Shown here: piece after piece, positions 49,737 through 58,532 of the stretch
Position numbering within the stretch: position 1 is the first letter of the stretch
How the letters are laid out: every line of letters begins with the position of its first letter
Origin: Candidatus Schekmanbacteria bacterium
Lineage (GTDB): Bacteria; Schekmanbacteria; GWA2-38-11; J061
Length of the DNA: 64,000 nucleotides
Assembly: GCA_016219965.1 (NCBI GenBank)
Contig: JACRJM010000004.1
Coordinates: forward strand, 434,001-498,000
Direction: 5' to 3'
Notes under the pieces: model-generated
The model's input: only the letters and a program-made list of their open reading frames with translations
Database searches by the model: none
What the model was told of the DNA's origin: nothing
Position numbers and translations under genes: made by a program

Positions 49737-51626
49737 TTAGTTGGTATCCGCTATGAGATTATTTTTAGGTACCATAAGGGCGTTTTGAAGTCTTGATAAA
49801 GCCCCTTTATTTGCTGCACTGATAAGGTCAGGGCTGATACTGTCAGGGGAGAAGCTTAGAATATTTTCATTGATGGTCTCCCTGTTAAAGCCGTTATTTT
49901 CAGCAATCCCTTCACCGACTCCTTCAAAAAATGAGACGGCGGCATTATGCTCAGTAAAACCGCTGAAGAACTTTTCATAATTTTCTCTGACGTTGAATGA
50001 AAAAATCTTCCCAAATCCATTGTAAAAATACGGTCTGTTCATTTCAGGTATTGTTTCCGTTGCGAATTTTAGAAGTGTGTTCATATTGCTTTTTTCACCT
50101 GTATAATATGAAAAACTCTCCCCCAGCCCTTTGTAGAAATAATTTCTAAGTTCAGAAGGTGCCGCTGCAAGCTTTGGAGTTTCCTCGGAAACCCGGGACA
50201 AGAATACCCATCCATAATTGAACCCGAGTCCTTCTGTGTACTCCTCTCTTGCTCCCAGATTTAGATTTTCAGAAAGTTTTATTAAATGGGAAAGGTCATT
50301 AAATCCATATCTGAATGTAACTACCTGCCCAAGCCAGAAATAGTTATATCCTTTATATGAAAGAGCGCTTGTAGGAGATTTAAAATTTAAAAATCTGAAG
50401 TCATAATTAATGTTGAGCAATACAGAAAGTGCCACCAGCATTATCCCTGCCCATTTTTTCCATTTTAATCTGTTTGCTATGAGGCTCGAAGCTGAGATTG
50501 CCATGGCAATGCTGAAGACATACATGATTGGCGCCATGTATCTGAATCCGAAGTAGTCCTTATATCCCTGGCCTATTTGAAATGATGTCAAAGAGTAGGT
50601 GAGCGCGAAAAAAGCAATGTAGAATATCAGAAAGAGCGCAATAATAGCTCCTCTGCTTTCACTCTTTTTCTCTTTAAGGAGTTTATAAAAGGGTTGCGTC
50701 CCCTTTACTACCTTTACTAGTATCAGGATTGATATGAAATAAAAAAAAGCGGTCAATAGCTGTGGAGAATGTATGTCTATTATGCTGTCGCTGTTGTAGC
50801 AGGGGGAAGAGGGGATGATATTTATAAAAAAATCCTTTAAGCGCGCTAGTGACGATGTGCTCTCACTGCTCTCTGCCAATAGCTGGGAGATGGACTTTCC
50901 TTTGATCCTGAATCCTGCAAAGTCGTGCGTAAGATTAAAATAAATGCCCGGCAGGAAACCAAAGATAGCGCCCGACAGCAAAGGTAAAATACTTTTCTTT
51001 AAGAACCTCCAATCCCCCCAATTAATGACAAGAATAGAGAAAAAAAGAGCCGCCAATTGAGGCGCAATGGAGTAGGAAAAAAATATCCCTGTGCCAATTA
51101 TGAGTCCTGCGAAAAAGATAATCAAAGAAAAGTCTGCACGTTTTTTTTCTTTTTCATATGCCGCAAGTAAAAGGGAAAGTGCCGCAGTTGTAAAGAGGAG
51201 GCTTTCAAAATGATTTCCCCATGATGTAAGTGAGATTTTGAGCAGTCCCGGCGCCGGAAATATAGCGATGGCTGAAAAACATAAGGCGCAAATTTTGCCG
51301 AAATATCTCAAAAGCAGAAAATACCAGAGCGTGAAAATAACAAGCGAGATTATGAACGTCACAAGCTTGAGTGCAAAATATGATTCGCCAAAGAGCTGGA
51401 AAAAGGGAACAGCAGCCATTCCCATGATAAGCGAGCCCCCTTCGTAATCAGTATAAAGATAATCAAAAAGAGGAAGTATCCTTCCGGTAATTAATTCCTT
51501 TGCTATTGCTCCGCGGTAAAGCTCTTCTGAATCATATATAACGTCAAGGGATGTAAGAAGTATTGATAGTCTGAAAATTATGAAGACTGACGCTATTGTG
51601 AGGAATATGAGGGCTTTTGATTTCAA
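49737..51626 (-). CDS. GT39-like polytopic membrane glycosyltransferase
   Basis: A protein of about 629 residues. Its first two thirds are hydrophobic, about ten helices, with an acidic YDSEELYRGAIAKEL motif in the first periplasmic loop, typical of GT-C (GT39/ArnT-like) enzymes that use lipid-linked sugars. The C-terminal 180 residues are soluble and contain four F-Y/E-x-G-(L/F/V)-G motifs (YTEGLGFNYG, FYKGLGESF, FYNGFGKIF, FFEGVGEGI). The start is probably TTG at 51626: GGAGG lies five bases upstream and TTGA overlaps the asnB stop. The ATG at 51638 has no ribosome site. A 21-base dispersed motif lies inside at 50687-50707. The sugar and acceptor are unknown. Confidence 0.75.
   Translation of the reverse strand: MKSKALIFLTIASVFIIFRLSILLTSLDVIYDSEELYRGAIAKELITGRILPLFDYLYTDYEGGSLIMGMAAVPFFQLFGESYFALKLVTFIISLVIFTLWYFLLLRYFGKICALCFSAIAIFPAPGLLKISLTSWGNHFESLLFTTAALSLLLAAYEKEKKRADFSLIIFFAGLIIGTGIFFSYSIAPQLAALFFSILVINWGDWRFLKKSILPLLSGAIFGFLPGIYFNLTHDFAGFRIKGKSISQLLAESSESTSSLARLKDFFINIIPSSPCYNSDSIIDIHSPQLLTAFFYFISILILVKVVKGTQPFYKLLKEKKSESRGAIIALFLIFYIAFFALTYSLTSFQIGQGYKDYFGFRYMAPIMYVFSIAMAISASSLIANRLKWKKWAGIMLVALSVLLNINYDFRFLNFKSPTSALSYKGYNYFWLGQVVTFRYGFNDLSHLIKLSENLNLGAREEYTEGLGFNYGWVFLSRVSEETPKLAAAPSELRNYFYKGLGESFSYYTGEKSNMNTLLKFATETIPEMNRPYFYNGFGKIFSFNVRENYEKFFSGFTEHNAAVSFFEGVGEGIAENNGFNRETINENILSFSPDSISPDLISAANKGALSRLQNALMVPKNNLIADTN
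50687..50707. repeat. 21-base dispersed motif, copy 4 (inside the glycosyltransferase gene)
   Basis: Minus-strand reading TAAAGGGGACGCAACCCTTT+T, translated in a different frame from copy 1, as K-G-T-Q-P-F, in the cytoplasmic or loop part between membrane helices. Confidence 0.75.
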
Positions 51627-53491
51627 TGCGCCCTCCATATATGATAAGAGAAAATGGTCCAGATCTTCTGGCTGTTGTCTTTATGTCCTTTCAGGTGCTC
51701 GCTTAAGAGCTTTTCTGTGAATTTAAAATCAATCAGCGGGTCTTTTTTTGAGCTTTCATCGAGGACTACATCTGTGATTAATCTCTTCAAATCTTCCCTT
51801 ATGAGTCTTTTTAGCGGCATGTTGAAACCGCTTTTTTTCATGTTGATTATATTGACCGGTATAAAACGTTTTGCAGCTTTCTTCAGAATATATTTGCTTT
51901 TGAATCCGTGAAGCTTAAGCCTTGAAGGAACACTTGCCGCAAACTCAACGAATTCGCTGTCAAGGAAGGGCACTCTCACCTCAAGTGAATTTGCCATGCT
52001 CGCCATGTCGACTTTCTTGAGTATGTCATCAACGAGCCATGTTTTTATATCCAATGCCATAAGATTATTCAATATGTCTTCATCATCATTTTTAGGGTCA
52101 AGTTGCCGGTAATGTTTGATAAAGGACTGTTCAGCAGCATAGCCTTTGGAGATATTCTTTAAATCGCTGTTTAAAAGTATATCAAGTTCATGAGCGGGGA
52201 ATACAGTCCTCCAGTGGCAGTGCGCTCTTGCAGTCTCCATCCGGATTCCGGAAAAAAAGTTATTTATCCTTCTATCAGCATTGACGTAGCTTATGATTTC
52301 GCCGGCCGCCCCGCTCATAGGTGTTATGAGAGGAATCATGGCGAGGTAGCTTCTTATCTTGTCAGCCTTGTAGCTGGGATAGCCGGCAAAGTTTTCATCG
52401 CCTCCGTCGCCTGAGAGTGCAACTTTCACTTTTTTTGCGGCTTCGCGGGAGATGAGGTATGCCGGTACGATTGATGAATCTGCAAAAGGCTCATCCATGT
52501 GAGCTACAATGGAAATGATTTCGGGTATCACGGACTTGTCTATTTTTAATTCCTGTTGGTTTGTTTTGCAGAGCCTGCTCATTTGTATTGCTGCATCTGT
52601 CTCGCTTCTATTCAGATACCAGAGGTTGGCTGTGAAAGTGTTTACCGGCTCATCTGATTTGTTGTGCATAAGGGAGACGACCATGCTTGAGTCAAGGCCT
52701 CCGCTTAAAAAAGCACCGAGAGGTACATCGCTCTGCATATGACTTGCCACAGAACCATCCAATATTCTTAAAAGCTCGTTTTCAATCATATCGTCTTTTA
52801 ATAGCGGTGACTCTGAAGGTGAGAGTTCCCAGTATTTTTTTTCTATAAGCTTTCCGTTATCAGCGATTATGATATGGCCGGGACGGACTGAATTAACTGA
52901 TGCATAGATTGTTTTTGGGTTCAAAATGTATCCGGCAGAGAAATAGTCAATGATTGAAGAATGGTTAATGTCCCGGTTAAAACCCGGAAATTTTTCCAAA
53001 GCTTTTATTTCTGATGCGAAAACTACATGCTCATTTGAAGCTGTATAGTAGAGAGGTTTGATTCCTATCCTGTCCCGCGCAAGGATGAACCTGTTTGTAC
53101 TTTCATCAAAAAGGGCGATGGCAAACATTCCCCTCAATTTAGTTACGAATTCCTCACCATGTTCCTCGTAGAGATGGGGGATGATTTCGGAATCAGAATT
53201 TGAATGAAATACATGCCCTTTGGACATAAGCAATGAGCGGATTTCACTGAAGTTGTATATCTCGCCGTTAAAAACAGAGATGATTTTCTTTGATTCATTG
53301 AAACAGGGCTGTCTTCCGTTTGCAGGGTCGATTATTGCAAGCCTGTTGCTTGAAAGTGAAATGTTGCCGCTTGTGTGATTTGTTTCCTCGTCAGGCCCGC
53401 GGTGGCGAAGCATTGCCGACATAGAGAGAGCAATATTTTTGTCAGCTTTGGCTGTTTTACTAAAATAGTATAGGCCTGATATTCCGCACAT
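51623..53491 (-). CDS. asnB: asparagine synthase (glutamine-hydrolysing)
   Basis: A 622-residue AsnB-type enzyme. The N-terminal class II glutaminase starts at Cys2 (MCGISGLYYF) and shows LRHRGPDEE and SVFNGEIYNF. The synthetase domain has the PP-loop LSGGLDSSMVVSL, SGDGGDENFAGYPSY and KVDMASMANSLEVRVPFLD. Many members with this architecture sit in exopolysaccharide clusters and amidate sugars or peptides rather than free aspartate. The coupling to a membrane glycosyltransferase (TTGA overlap) makes that possible here. Confidence 0.92.
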   Translation of the reverse strand: MCGISGLYYFSKTAKADKNIALSMSAMLRHRGPDEETNHTSGNISLSSNRLAIIDPANGRQPCFNESKKIISVFNGEIYNFSEIRSLLMSKGHVFHSNSDSEIIPHLYEEHGEEFVTKLRGMFAIALFDESTNRFILARDRIGIKPLYYTASNEHVVFASEIKALEKFPGFNRDINHSSIIDYFSAGYILNPKTIYASVNSVRPGHIIIADNGKLIEKKYWELSPSESPLLKDDMIENELLRILDGSVASHMQSDVPLGAFLSGGLDSSMVVSLMHNKSDEPVNTFTANLWYLNRSETDAAIQMSRLCKTNQQELKIDKSVIPEIISIVAHMDEPFADSSIVPAYLISREAAKKVKVALSGDGGDENFAGYPSYKADKIRSYLAMIPLITPMSGAAGEIISYVNADRRINNFFSGIRMETARAHCHWRTVFPAHELDILLNSDLKNISKGYAAEQSFIKHYRQLDPKNDDEDILNNLMALDIKTWLVDDILKKVDMASMANSLEVRVPFLDSEFVEFAASVPSRLKLHGFKSKYILKKAAKRFIPVNIINMKKSGFNMPLKRLIREDLKRLITDVVLDESSKKDPLIDFKFTEKLLSEHLKGHKDNSQKIWTIFSYHIWRAH

Positions 53492-53603
53492 AGTAATTTA
53501 AGATAAAAATATATTGATTTAGTTTAGCAGGTTTTTTTTGGAAAAGTACAAATTTTAAAGCGACTGAAGCAATTCACGAGAAAGCGGAAATCTGAAAAGA
53601 TAT

Positions 53604-54155
53604 TTAAGGAAATTTGCTGACTACTTCTTTTGCAAACTTCACTATCTCATCTTTCATGGTTTCATCTTTTGATGAGGTGGTTATTCGTACAAAATAGTTT
53701 TTTTTGTATGCTTCGATGCGGTAAGTGCCAATGAGTCCTTCGTCTAGCCTTGCCGCTTTGCCAATCCCGTCAAGGGGACTTGCATTTACACTGGTTGCAT
53801 TGTCAAAGAACGTCCTTGCATCTGATATGAAGTTAGTCTTGTAAATTTCAACGCTGAACGATTGAGAGGAAGCCTTGCTCTTAAAGTCGCAGAAAAGAAT
53901 ATCGTTTGCTCCGCTGTTGATATAGTACGGCGCTGCCCCATCTATAAGCGAGGCAAGACAAACAACATCCTGGCAGTTTGAATAGTCTTTATCCATTACA
54001 AATTTGTTTATTTCTATGCCCGCAGGGAGTATAGCAATCGTTGCTAATCCATCAGGTTTTTCAACCCCTGCATCATTCCCTTTGAACAGAGAACATCCGC
54101 AGGCAATAAGGCATATTGTCAGGCTAAGTACAGCGTATTTTATAGATGTGCGCAT
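53604..54155 (-). CDS. uncharacterised lipoprotein
   Basis: A 183-residue protein beginning with a lipoprotein signal (KYAVLSLTICLIACGC, lipobox LIAC/G-C). The mature part contains two segments (FCDFKSKASSQSFSVEIYKT and ..YRIEAYKKNYFVRITTSSK) similar to the DUF6599-type pattern of secreted proteins that measure or bind small molecules, but I cannot assign a function. The ATG at 54155 is preferred over an in-frame TTG at 54164. The 317-base gap beyond its start is AT-rich and holds only the promoter of the next operon. Confidence 0.7.
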   Translation of the reverse strand: MRTSIKYAVLSLTICLIACGCSLFKGNDAGVEKPDGLATIAILPAGIEINKFVMDKDYSNCQDVVCLASLIDGAAPYYINSGANDILFCDFKSKASSQSFSVEIYKTNFISDARTFFDNATSVNASPLDGIGKAARLDEGLIGTYRIEAYKKNYFVRITTSSKDETMKDEIVKFAKEVVSKFP

Positions 54156-54364
54156 TTCTTTCAAAAAAATATAAATTTTAAATTACTCATAAAGGCTTTC
54201 CATTTATATGTCAAGGTATAGAAAATAGATAGAGAATATATTCCTCAAACCCTGATACGCCAAGTAGTCAATGTGCAAACTAATTGTTAAAAAATCATGA
54301 ATATATATGAAAATGAAATACTGAGAAATAACATGTAATAATTTAACTAAAGATGCTAAAGGTG

Positions 54365-54392
54365 TTGACAAGTTACATATTGGAGCTATTAT
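54365..54392 (+). promoter_or_regulatory. promoter of the chemosensory operon
   Basis: TTGACA - 16 bases - TATTAT, about 80 bases upstream of the cheR-like gene, in AT-rich DNA. Confidence 0.6.
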
Positions 54393-54472
54393 TTATCTAA
54401 ATTAATTAATAAAAGAGGAATAGAATAATAATATGCATAATACTTAAATATAACTGATAGAGTTGGCAAAAG

Positions 54473-55966
54473 ATGAAGTTGATGAGCAAATATGAAGTGT
54501 TAGATGCAGAGCTACTTAGTAATATTAAAGAACTGATAACCAAAAATACGGGTCTGGAATTTAGAGACCACGACCATGAAAAATTCTCAAAAGTCATAAA
54601 GTCTAGAATTGAATTCTATAAATTAGTCACTCCGGAAGAGTACTATCTTTTACTGAAGAATGAAATTTCAAATAGCAGAAGTGATGAATGGCGTGAACTG
54701 ACAGTGCTGCTTACTGTAGGGGAGAGTTATTTCTTCCGCGATAAAAGACAGTTTTCACTTTTATCAGGGAAGATCCTGCCGGCTTTGATAGAGCGAAGAA
54801 AAAAGGTCAGAGAATTGCGCATATGGAGCGCCGGCTGTGCGACAGGTGAGGAAGCATATTCTTTGGCGATTCTTCTCAATGAGATGAAGCAAAGTCTTAA
54901 TGGTTGGGAAATCACGATTCTTGGGACTGACATAAAAAAAGAGTTTCTTGCCAAAGCGATATCAGGCAGTTACGGCTGGTGGTCATTTCGGGTTATGCCG
55001 GAGAATATGGAGAAGAAGTGTTTTTCTAAGAAGAAGAATACGTTCCAGATTAATGATGGCATTAGACAGATGGTAACTTTCTCTTTCTGCGACCTACTCA
55101 GGGATAAATTTCCGAGCATCGAAAACGGTATTCACGATATGGACCTAATACTTTGCCGCAATGTATTTATTTATTATAACAAAAAGGCAATTACTACAAT
55201 AACTGAAAAACTGGCTAATAGTTTAAATGAAAGCGGGTATCTTATCACAGGGCATGGTGAGCTTTTCTCGGTTAATATGGATCCCCTGAAAACAAGGGTT
55301 TTCGATGAATCTGTCGTATATGAGAAGGCTGCAGAAAGCCGGACTAAAGCGGCATCCGCAGAATTACCTAAAGTATTTCCTCAAAAAGTATTGATGCATG
55401 AAGATCCGAAGACAAGTTCAAGCAAAATCGTTGAGTTCAAAGAAAAGAAAAAACTTCAATCATTTATTCCTGACTTCTTATCGCAGGCATCTCTGCTTTA
55501 CAGGGAAATGAATTACAAGGATGCAATCGAAAAAGCTGAATCAGTGCTTATCGAAGAGCCCAACAATTATTATGCCCTTTATCTTATTGGATCGGCCAGG
55601 GCAAATATGGGGGATTATGACAGAGCCCTTTTTTTCCTAAGAAAGGCTATTGAGTCTGACAGACTTGCAGCAGAACCTCATTACATGATGTCGAATATAG
55701 CCCGGCAGAGAGGGAAACTTGAAGAGTCGAAGAATGAGCTTAAAAAAGTAATATATCTTAATCAGGCACATATACCAGCTTACCTTGAACTTGCGGATAT
55801 TTATGAAATTCAAAGGTATATTGAGAGGGCAAGAAGACTCCGTGAAACAGCGCTTAAAACACTTATGCTTCTTCCAGAAAATTCAACTATTGAACCTTAT
55901 GAGCATATGACAGCAAAAGAGCTTATTGATTACGTACGACGCATTTTGTCTCAATCGAAGGAGTAG
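54473..55966 (+). CDS. cheR: CheR-type methyltransferase with C-terminal TPR repeats (WspC-like)
   Basis: A 497-residue protein. An N-terminal helical domain (to about 85, with LTVGESYFFRDKRQF) is followed by the SAM-binding CheR domain with IWSAGCATGEEAYSLAI, ILGTDIKKEFLAKA and LILCRNVFIYYN. A linker leads into about three TPRs (residues 335-450: LLYREMNYKDAIEKAESVL, ALYLIGSARANMGDYDRALF, HYMMSNIARQRGKLEESKNE). It methylates glutamates of the receptor encoded two genes on. CheR-TPR fusions are typical of Wsp- and Frz-type alternative chemosensory systems. It is the first gene of a six-gene operon. Confidence 0.93.
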   Translation: MKLMSKYEVLDAELLSNIKELITKNTGLEFRDHDHEKFSKVIKSRIEFYKLVTPEEYYLLLKNEISNSRSDEWRELTVLLTVGESYFFRDKRQFSLLSGKILPALIERRKKVRELRIWSAGCATGEEAYSLAILLNEMKQSLNGWEITILGTDIKKEFLAKAISGSYGWWSFRVMPENMEKKCFSKKKNTFQINDGIRQMVTFSFCDLLRDKFPSIENGIHDMDLILCRNVFIYYNKKAITTITEKLANSLNESGYLITGHGELFSVNMDPLKTRVFDESVVYEKAAESRTKAASAELPKVFPQKVLMHEDPKTSSSKIVEFKEKKKLQSFIPDFLSQASLLYREMNYKDAIEKAESVLIEEPNNYYALYLIGSARANMGDYDRALFFLRKAIESDRLAAEPHYMMSNIARQRGKLEESKNELKKVIYLNQAHIPAYLELADIYEIQRYIERARRLRETALKTLMLLPENSTIEPYEHMTAKELIDYVRRILSQSKE

Positions 55967-55976
55967 TGATCAAAGC

Positions 55977-57002
55977 ATGACGCAAATTTCATATCTTATT
56001 TTCCGTTATGGCGGTTCATTATACGGTGTGAAAAGTGAATTCGTCTGCGAAATCGTAAACCTTCCAGCTATCACATACATAGAAGAAGTGCCCACCTGCA
56101 TGATAGGTGTTTTCAATCTGCGCGGAAGAATAGTTCCTGTAATAGACCTTGCGATAAGGTTCGGTCATACACCCCGCCGCTATTATATTACTGACTTTGT
56201 TGTAGTGATTGAAATAAGGGACATAATGCTTGGCATTGTCGCTAATGATGTTTTGCAGGTGCAGGATATTAGTTCTGCTGATATCGAGGGGCTCCCGCAG
56301 CTTATGTCTGAAGGGAAACCGAGCCCCCATTTTTTGGAAGGAGGGGCGAAGGTTGAAGATGAGATCATAATGCTGCTTGATTTGAATAATCTGATAAATC
56401 ACACCGAACTGCCTTATGAAATCTCTGTGGAAGAACTTGAAGAACTTCAGACTGACCATCCTCATTTTTTTCCGGAAGCAACGCCTGATGAATTGAAGCT
56501 GCTTCACAAGAGAACCCAGAATCTTCTGCAACAGATGGAAGACACGGACGTATCAGAAGCAACAGCGTTTGCCATCATCCGTCTTGGGAACGAGTTCTTT
56601 GCTGTGAATCTTAATTTAGTTCGCGAGTTTACTGAGGTTAAAAGCATAACACCTGTACCCTGCTGTCCTTCTCATATTGCAGGAAATATTAACCTTCGCG
56701 GCGAAGTGTTGACCGTTGTAGATATGAAGGGGAAAATGAATATTCCGGCATCTCCATCTGCTGTTATTACTAAGGTTATGGTTGTTGAAAACAATGGTCT
56801 CAATATTGGAATTTTAATAGATGAAGTATCAGAGGTAATATCAATTCAGAGCTCGGATATCACATCTCCCCCTTTGGCTGTGAAATACATGGATAACGAA
56901 TATATAACAGGTACTGTGGAGTTAAATGGAAGGACTATAAGTTTAATAGACTTTGACCGGATAATTTCAAATGGAGAGCTTATAGTGAACGGGAACGTTT
57001 AA
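55977..57002 (+). CDS. double CheW coupling protein (CheW-CheW)
   Basis: A 341-residue protein made of two CheW domains. The first (about 1-140) has [37 protein letters not shown] and [10 protein letters not shown]. The second (about 185-335) has [36 protein letters not shown] and [11 protein letters not shown]. Such adaptors link receptors and CheA; two domains in one chain could bridge neighbouring trimers or take the place of separate WspB and WspD. The ATG at 55977 follows a GAAGGAG site somewhat distantly. It lies ten bases after cheR. Confidence 0.92.
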   Translation: MTQISYLIFRYGGSLYGVKSEFVCEIVNLPAITYIEEVPTCMIGVFNLRGRIVPVIDLAIRFGHTPRRYYITDFVVVIEIRDIMLGIVANDVLQVQDISSADIEGLPQLMSEGKPSPHFLEGGAKVEDEIIMLLDLNNLINHTELPYEISVEELEELQTDHPHFFPEATPDELKLLHKRTQNLLQQMEDTDVSEATAFAIIRLGNEFFAVNLNLVREFTEVKSITPVPCCPSHIAGNINLRGEVLTVVDMKGKMNIPASPSAVITKVMVVENNGLNIGILIDEVSEVISIQSSDITSPPLAVKYMDNEYITGTVELNGRTISLIDFDRIISNGELIVNGNV

Positions 57003-57022
57003 AAACAAGGAGGATATTAATA

Positions 57023-58468
57023 ATGTTTCGTAAGATGAAACTTAGCCAAAGGATATTTTTAGGCAACATTCTTATGATACTTGTATTTGCTGTATCTGCG
57101 ATGTTCATTTATTCGAGCGTTGTCACAGTGTCGGATTCTCTGACAGCTCTTATCAGTTCTGCGAACGATGCCACTCTTGCAAGCGATCTGGAAATTTACT
57201 CTTCAGAGATGGCAAGAACACTTCGTGGATACATTCTTTTCCATGAGAAGAGCAATATTGATACCTATAATGAGGCTTTCGAAGAAATTAAAGCAATTTC
57301 GCAAAGGGCAGGCGAGATAAAAGAACCCGAGCAGAAAGAAAAATTTGCCAATGCTGTTAATTTATGCAGGGAATTTGATGTAAAGGCAAAAGAGATTATT
57401 GCCCTTGTAAATGATGGGAAATACAACGAAGCTGCTGAAGCTAATAAAGCCCATACTAAGACTATATTTGACAAAATAAAGCCTATTGTCCGTGAGTTCA
57501 GGGAAGAAAAAAATAAAACCCTTAACAGGGAGGAAGAAGAGGCAAACTCTGCCATCAGTCTTCATAATATTATTGTTGTTGCAGGACTACTCTTTTCAAT
57601 AGTTGTTGCCATCATTTGTGCTGTCGTTGTTTCCGGCTGGATATCAAGAAGTGTAAAGGAGTCCCTGAGCAATGTTAACTCTGCCGCTGAAGAAATAGCG
57701 GTTACCGCGACTGAGCATGAAAAAACTGCATCTGCTCAGGCAGCATCTGTGAGCGAAACTGCTATTACAATGGAGGAGCTTGATACATCGTCACGCAAAG
57801 TATCAGAGCAGGCTGAGACTGCGGCAGAAGCGACAAAATATGTGATAAAGCTTGCAGAGGATGGTCTTAATACTGTTGAAGAGACAGTTAAAGGGTTGAG
57901 TTCCATAAGAGATAAAGCAGACGAGGTTTCGAAACAGGTATTGAAACTAAGTGAGCAGACTGCACAGATAGGCGGTATTGCCACACTTGTGACTGATATA
58001 GCAGGGCAGATAAACATGCTTGCCATCAATGCAGCAGTGGAGGCAGTCCGTGCAGGGGAGCATGGAAAGGGATTCAATGTCATTGCACAGGAGGTAAGAA
58101 AGCTGGCAGACCAGGGGAAAAAAGCGGCTGAAAAAGTGAATGACATTGTTGCTGATATTCAGAAGGCAACGAATTCTACTATCATGGCAATGGAGGACGG
58201 TACAAAAACAATTGATGAAGGTACAAGGGTTGCTGAAAGAACGACTGAGATGTTTAAAGGGGTAAAGGAATCAATTAACAGCAACTTTGAAAATTTCAAA
58301 CAAATTACTCTGAACATAACTCAGCAGGCAGCAGCAATAAGACAGGTGGTGGAATCAATGAACAGCCTGAATGCAGGAGCTAAAGAAACTGCGGCTGGAT
58401 TAACACAGACAAAGATCGGATTAGAAAGGATTAACGAGTCGTCATCGGAACTGCTTAGACTTGTTTAA
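57023..58468 (+). CDS. methyl-accepting receptor without a recognisable HAMP domain
   Basis: A 481-residue chemoreceptor. TM1 is at about 10-32. The periplasmic four-helix-type sensor (33-185) includes [22 protein letters not shown]2 (about 186-208) is followed directly by the methylation helices, with no HAMP pattern visible. The signalling hairpin is [22 protein letters not shown] followed by [17 protein letters not shown], and the C-terminus lacks a CheR/CheB-binding pentapeptide. An AAGGAGG site precedes it. It corresponds in position to WspA. Confidence 0.92.
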   Translation: MFRKMKLSQRIFLGNILMILVFAVSAMFIYSSVVTVSDSLTALISSANDATLASDLEIYSSEMARTLRGYILFHEKSNIDTYNEAFEEIKAISQRAGEIKEPEQKEKFANAVNLCREFDVKAKEIIALVNDGKYNEAAEANKAHTKTIFDKIKPIVREFREEKNKTLNREEEEANSAISLHNIIVVAGLLFSIVVAIICAVVVSGWISRSVKESLSNVNSAAEEIAVTATEHEKTASAQAASVSETAITMEELDTSSRKVSEQAETAAEATKYVIKLAEDGLNTVEETVKGLSSIRDKADEVSKQVLKLSEQTAQIGGIATLVTDIAGQINMLAINAAVEAVRAGEHGKGFNVIAQEVRKLADQGKKAAEKVNDIVADIQKATNSTIMAMEDGTKTIDEGTRVAERTTEMFKGVKESINSNFENFKQITLNITQQAAAIRQVVESMNSLNAGAKETAAGLTQTKIGLERINESSSELLRLV

Positions 58469-58532
58469 ATCGGACGGGAGATCGGAAGATAAAGCTGCGA
58501 TTGGAAATTTTGAATATAGCGAATAGGCAGAT

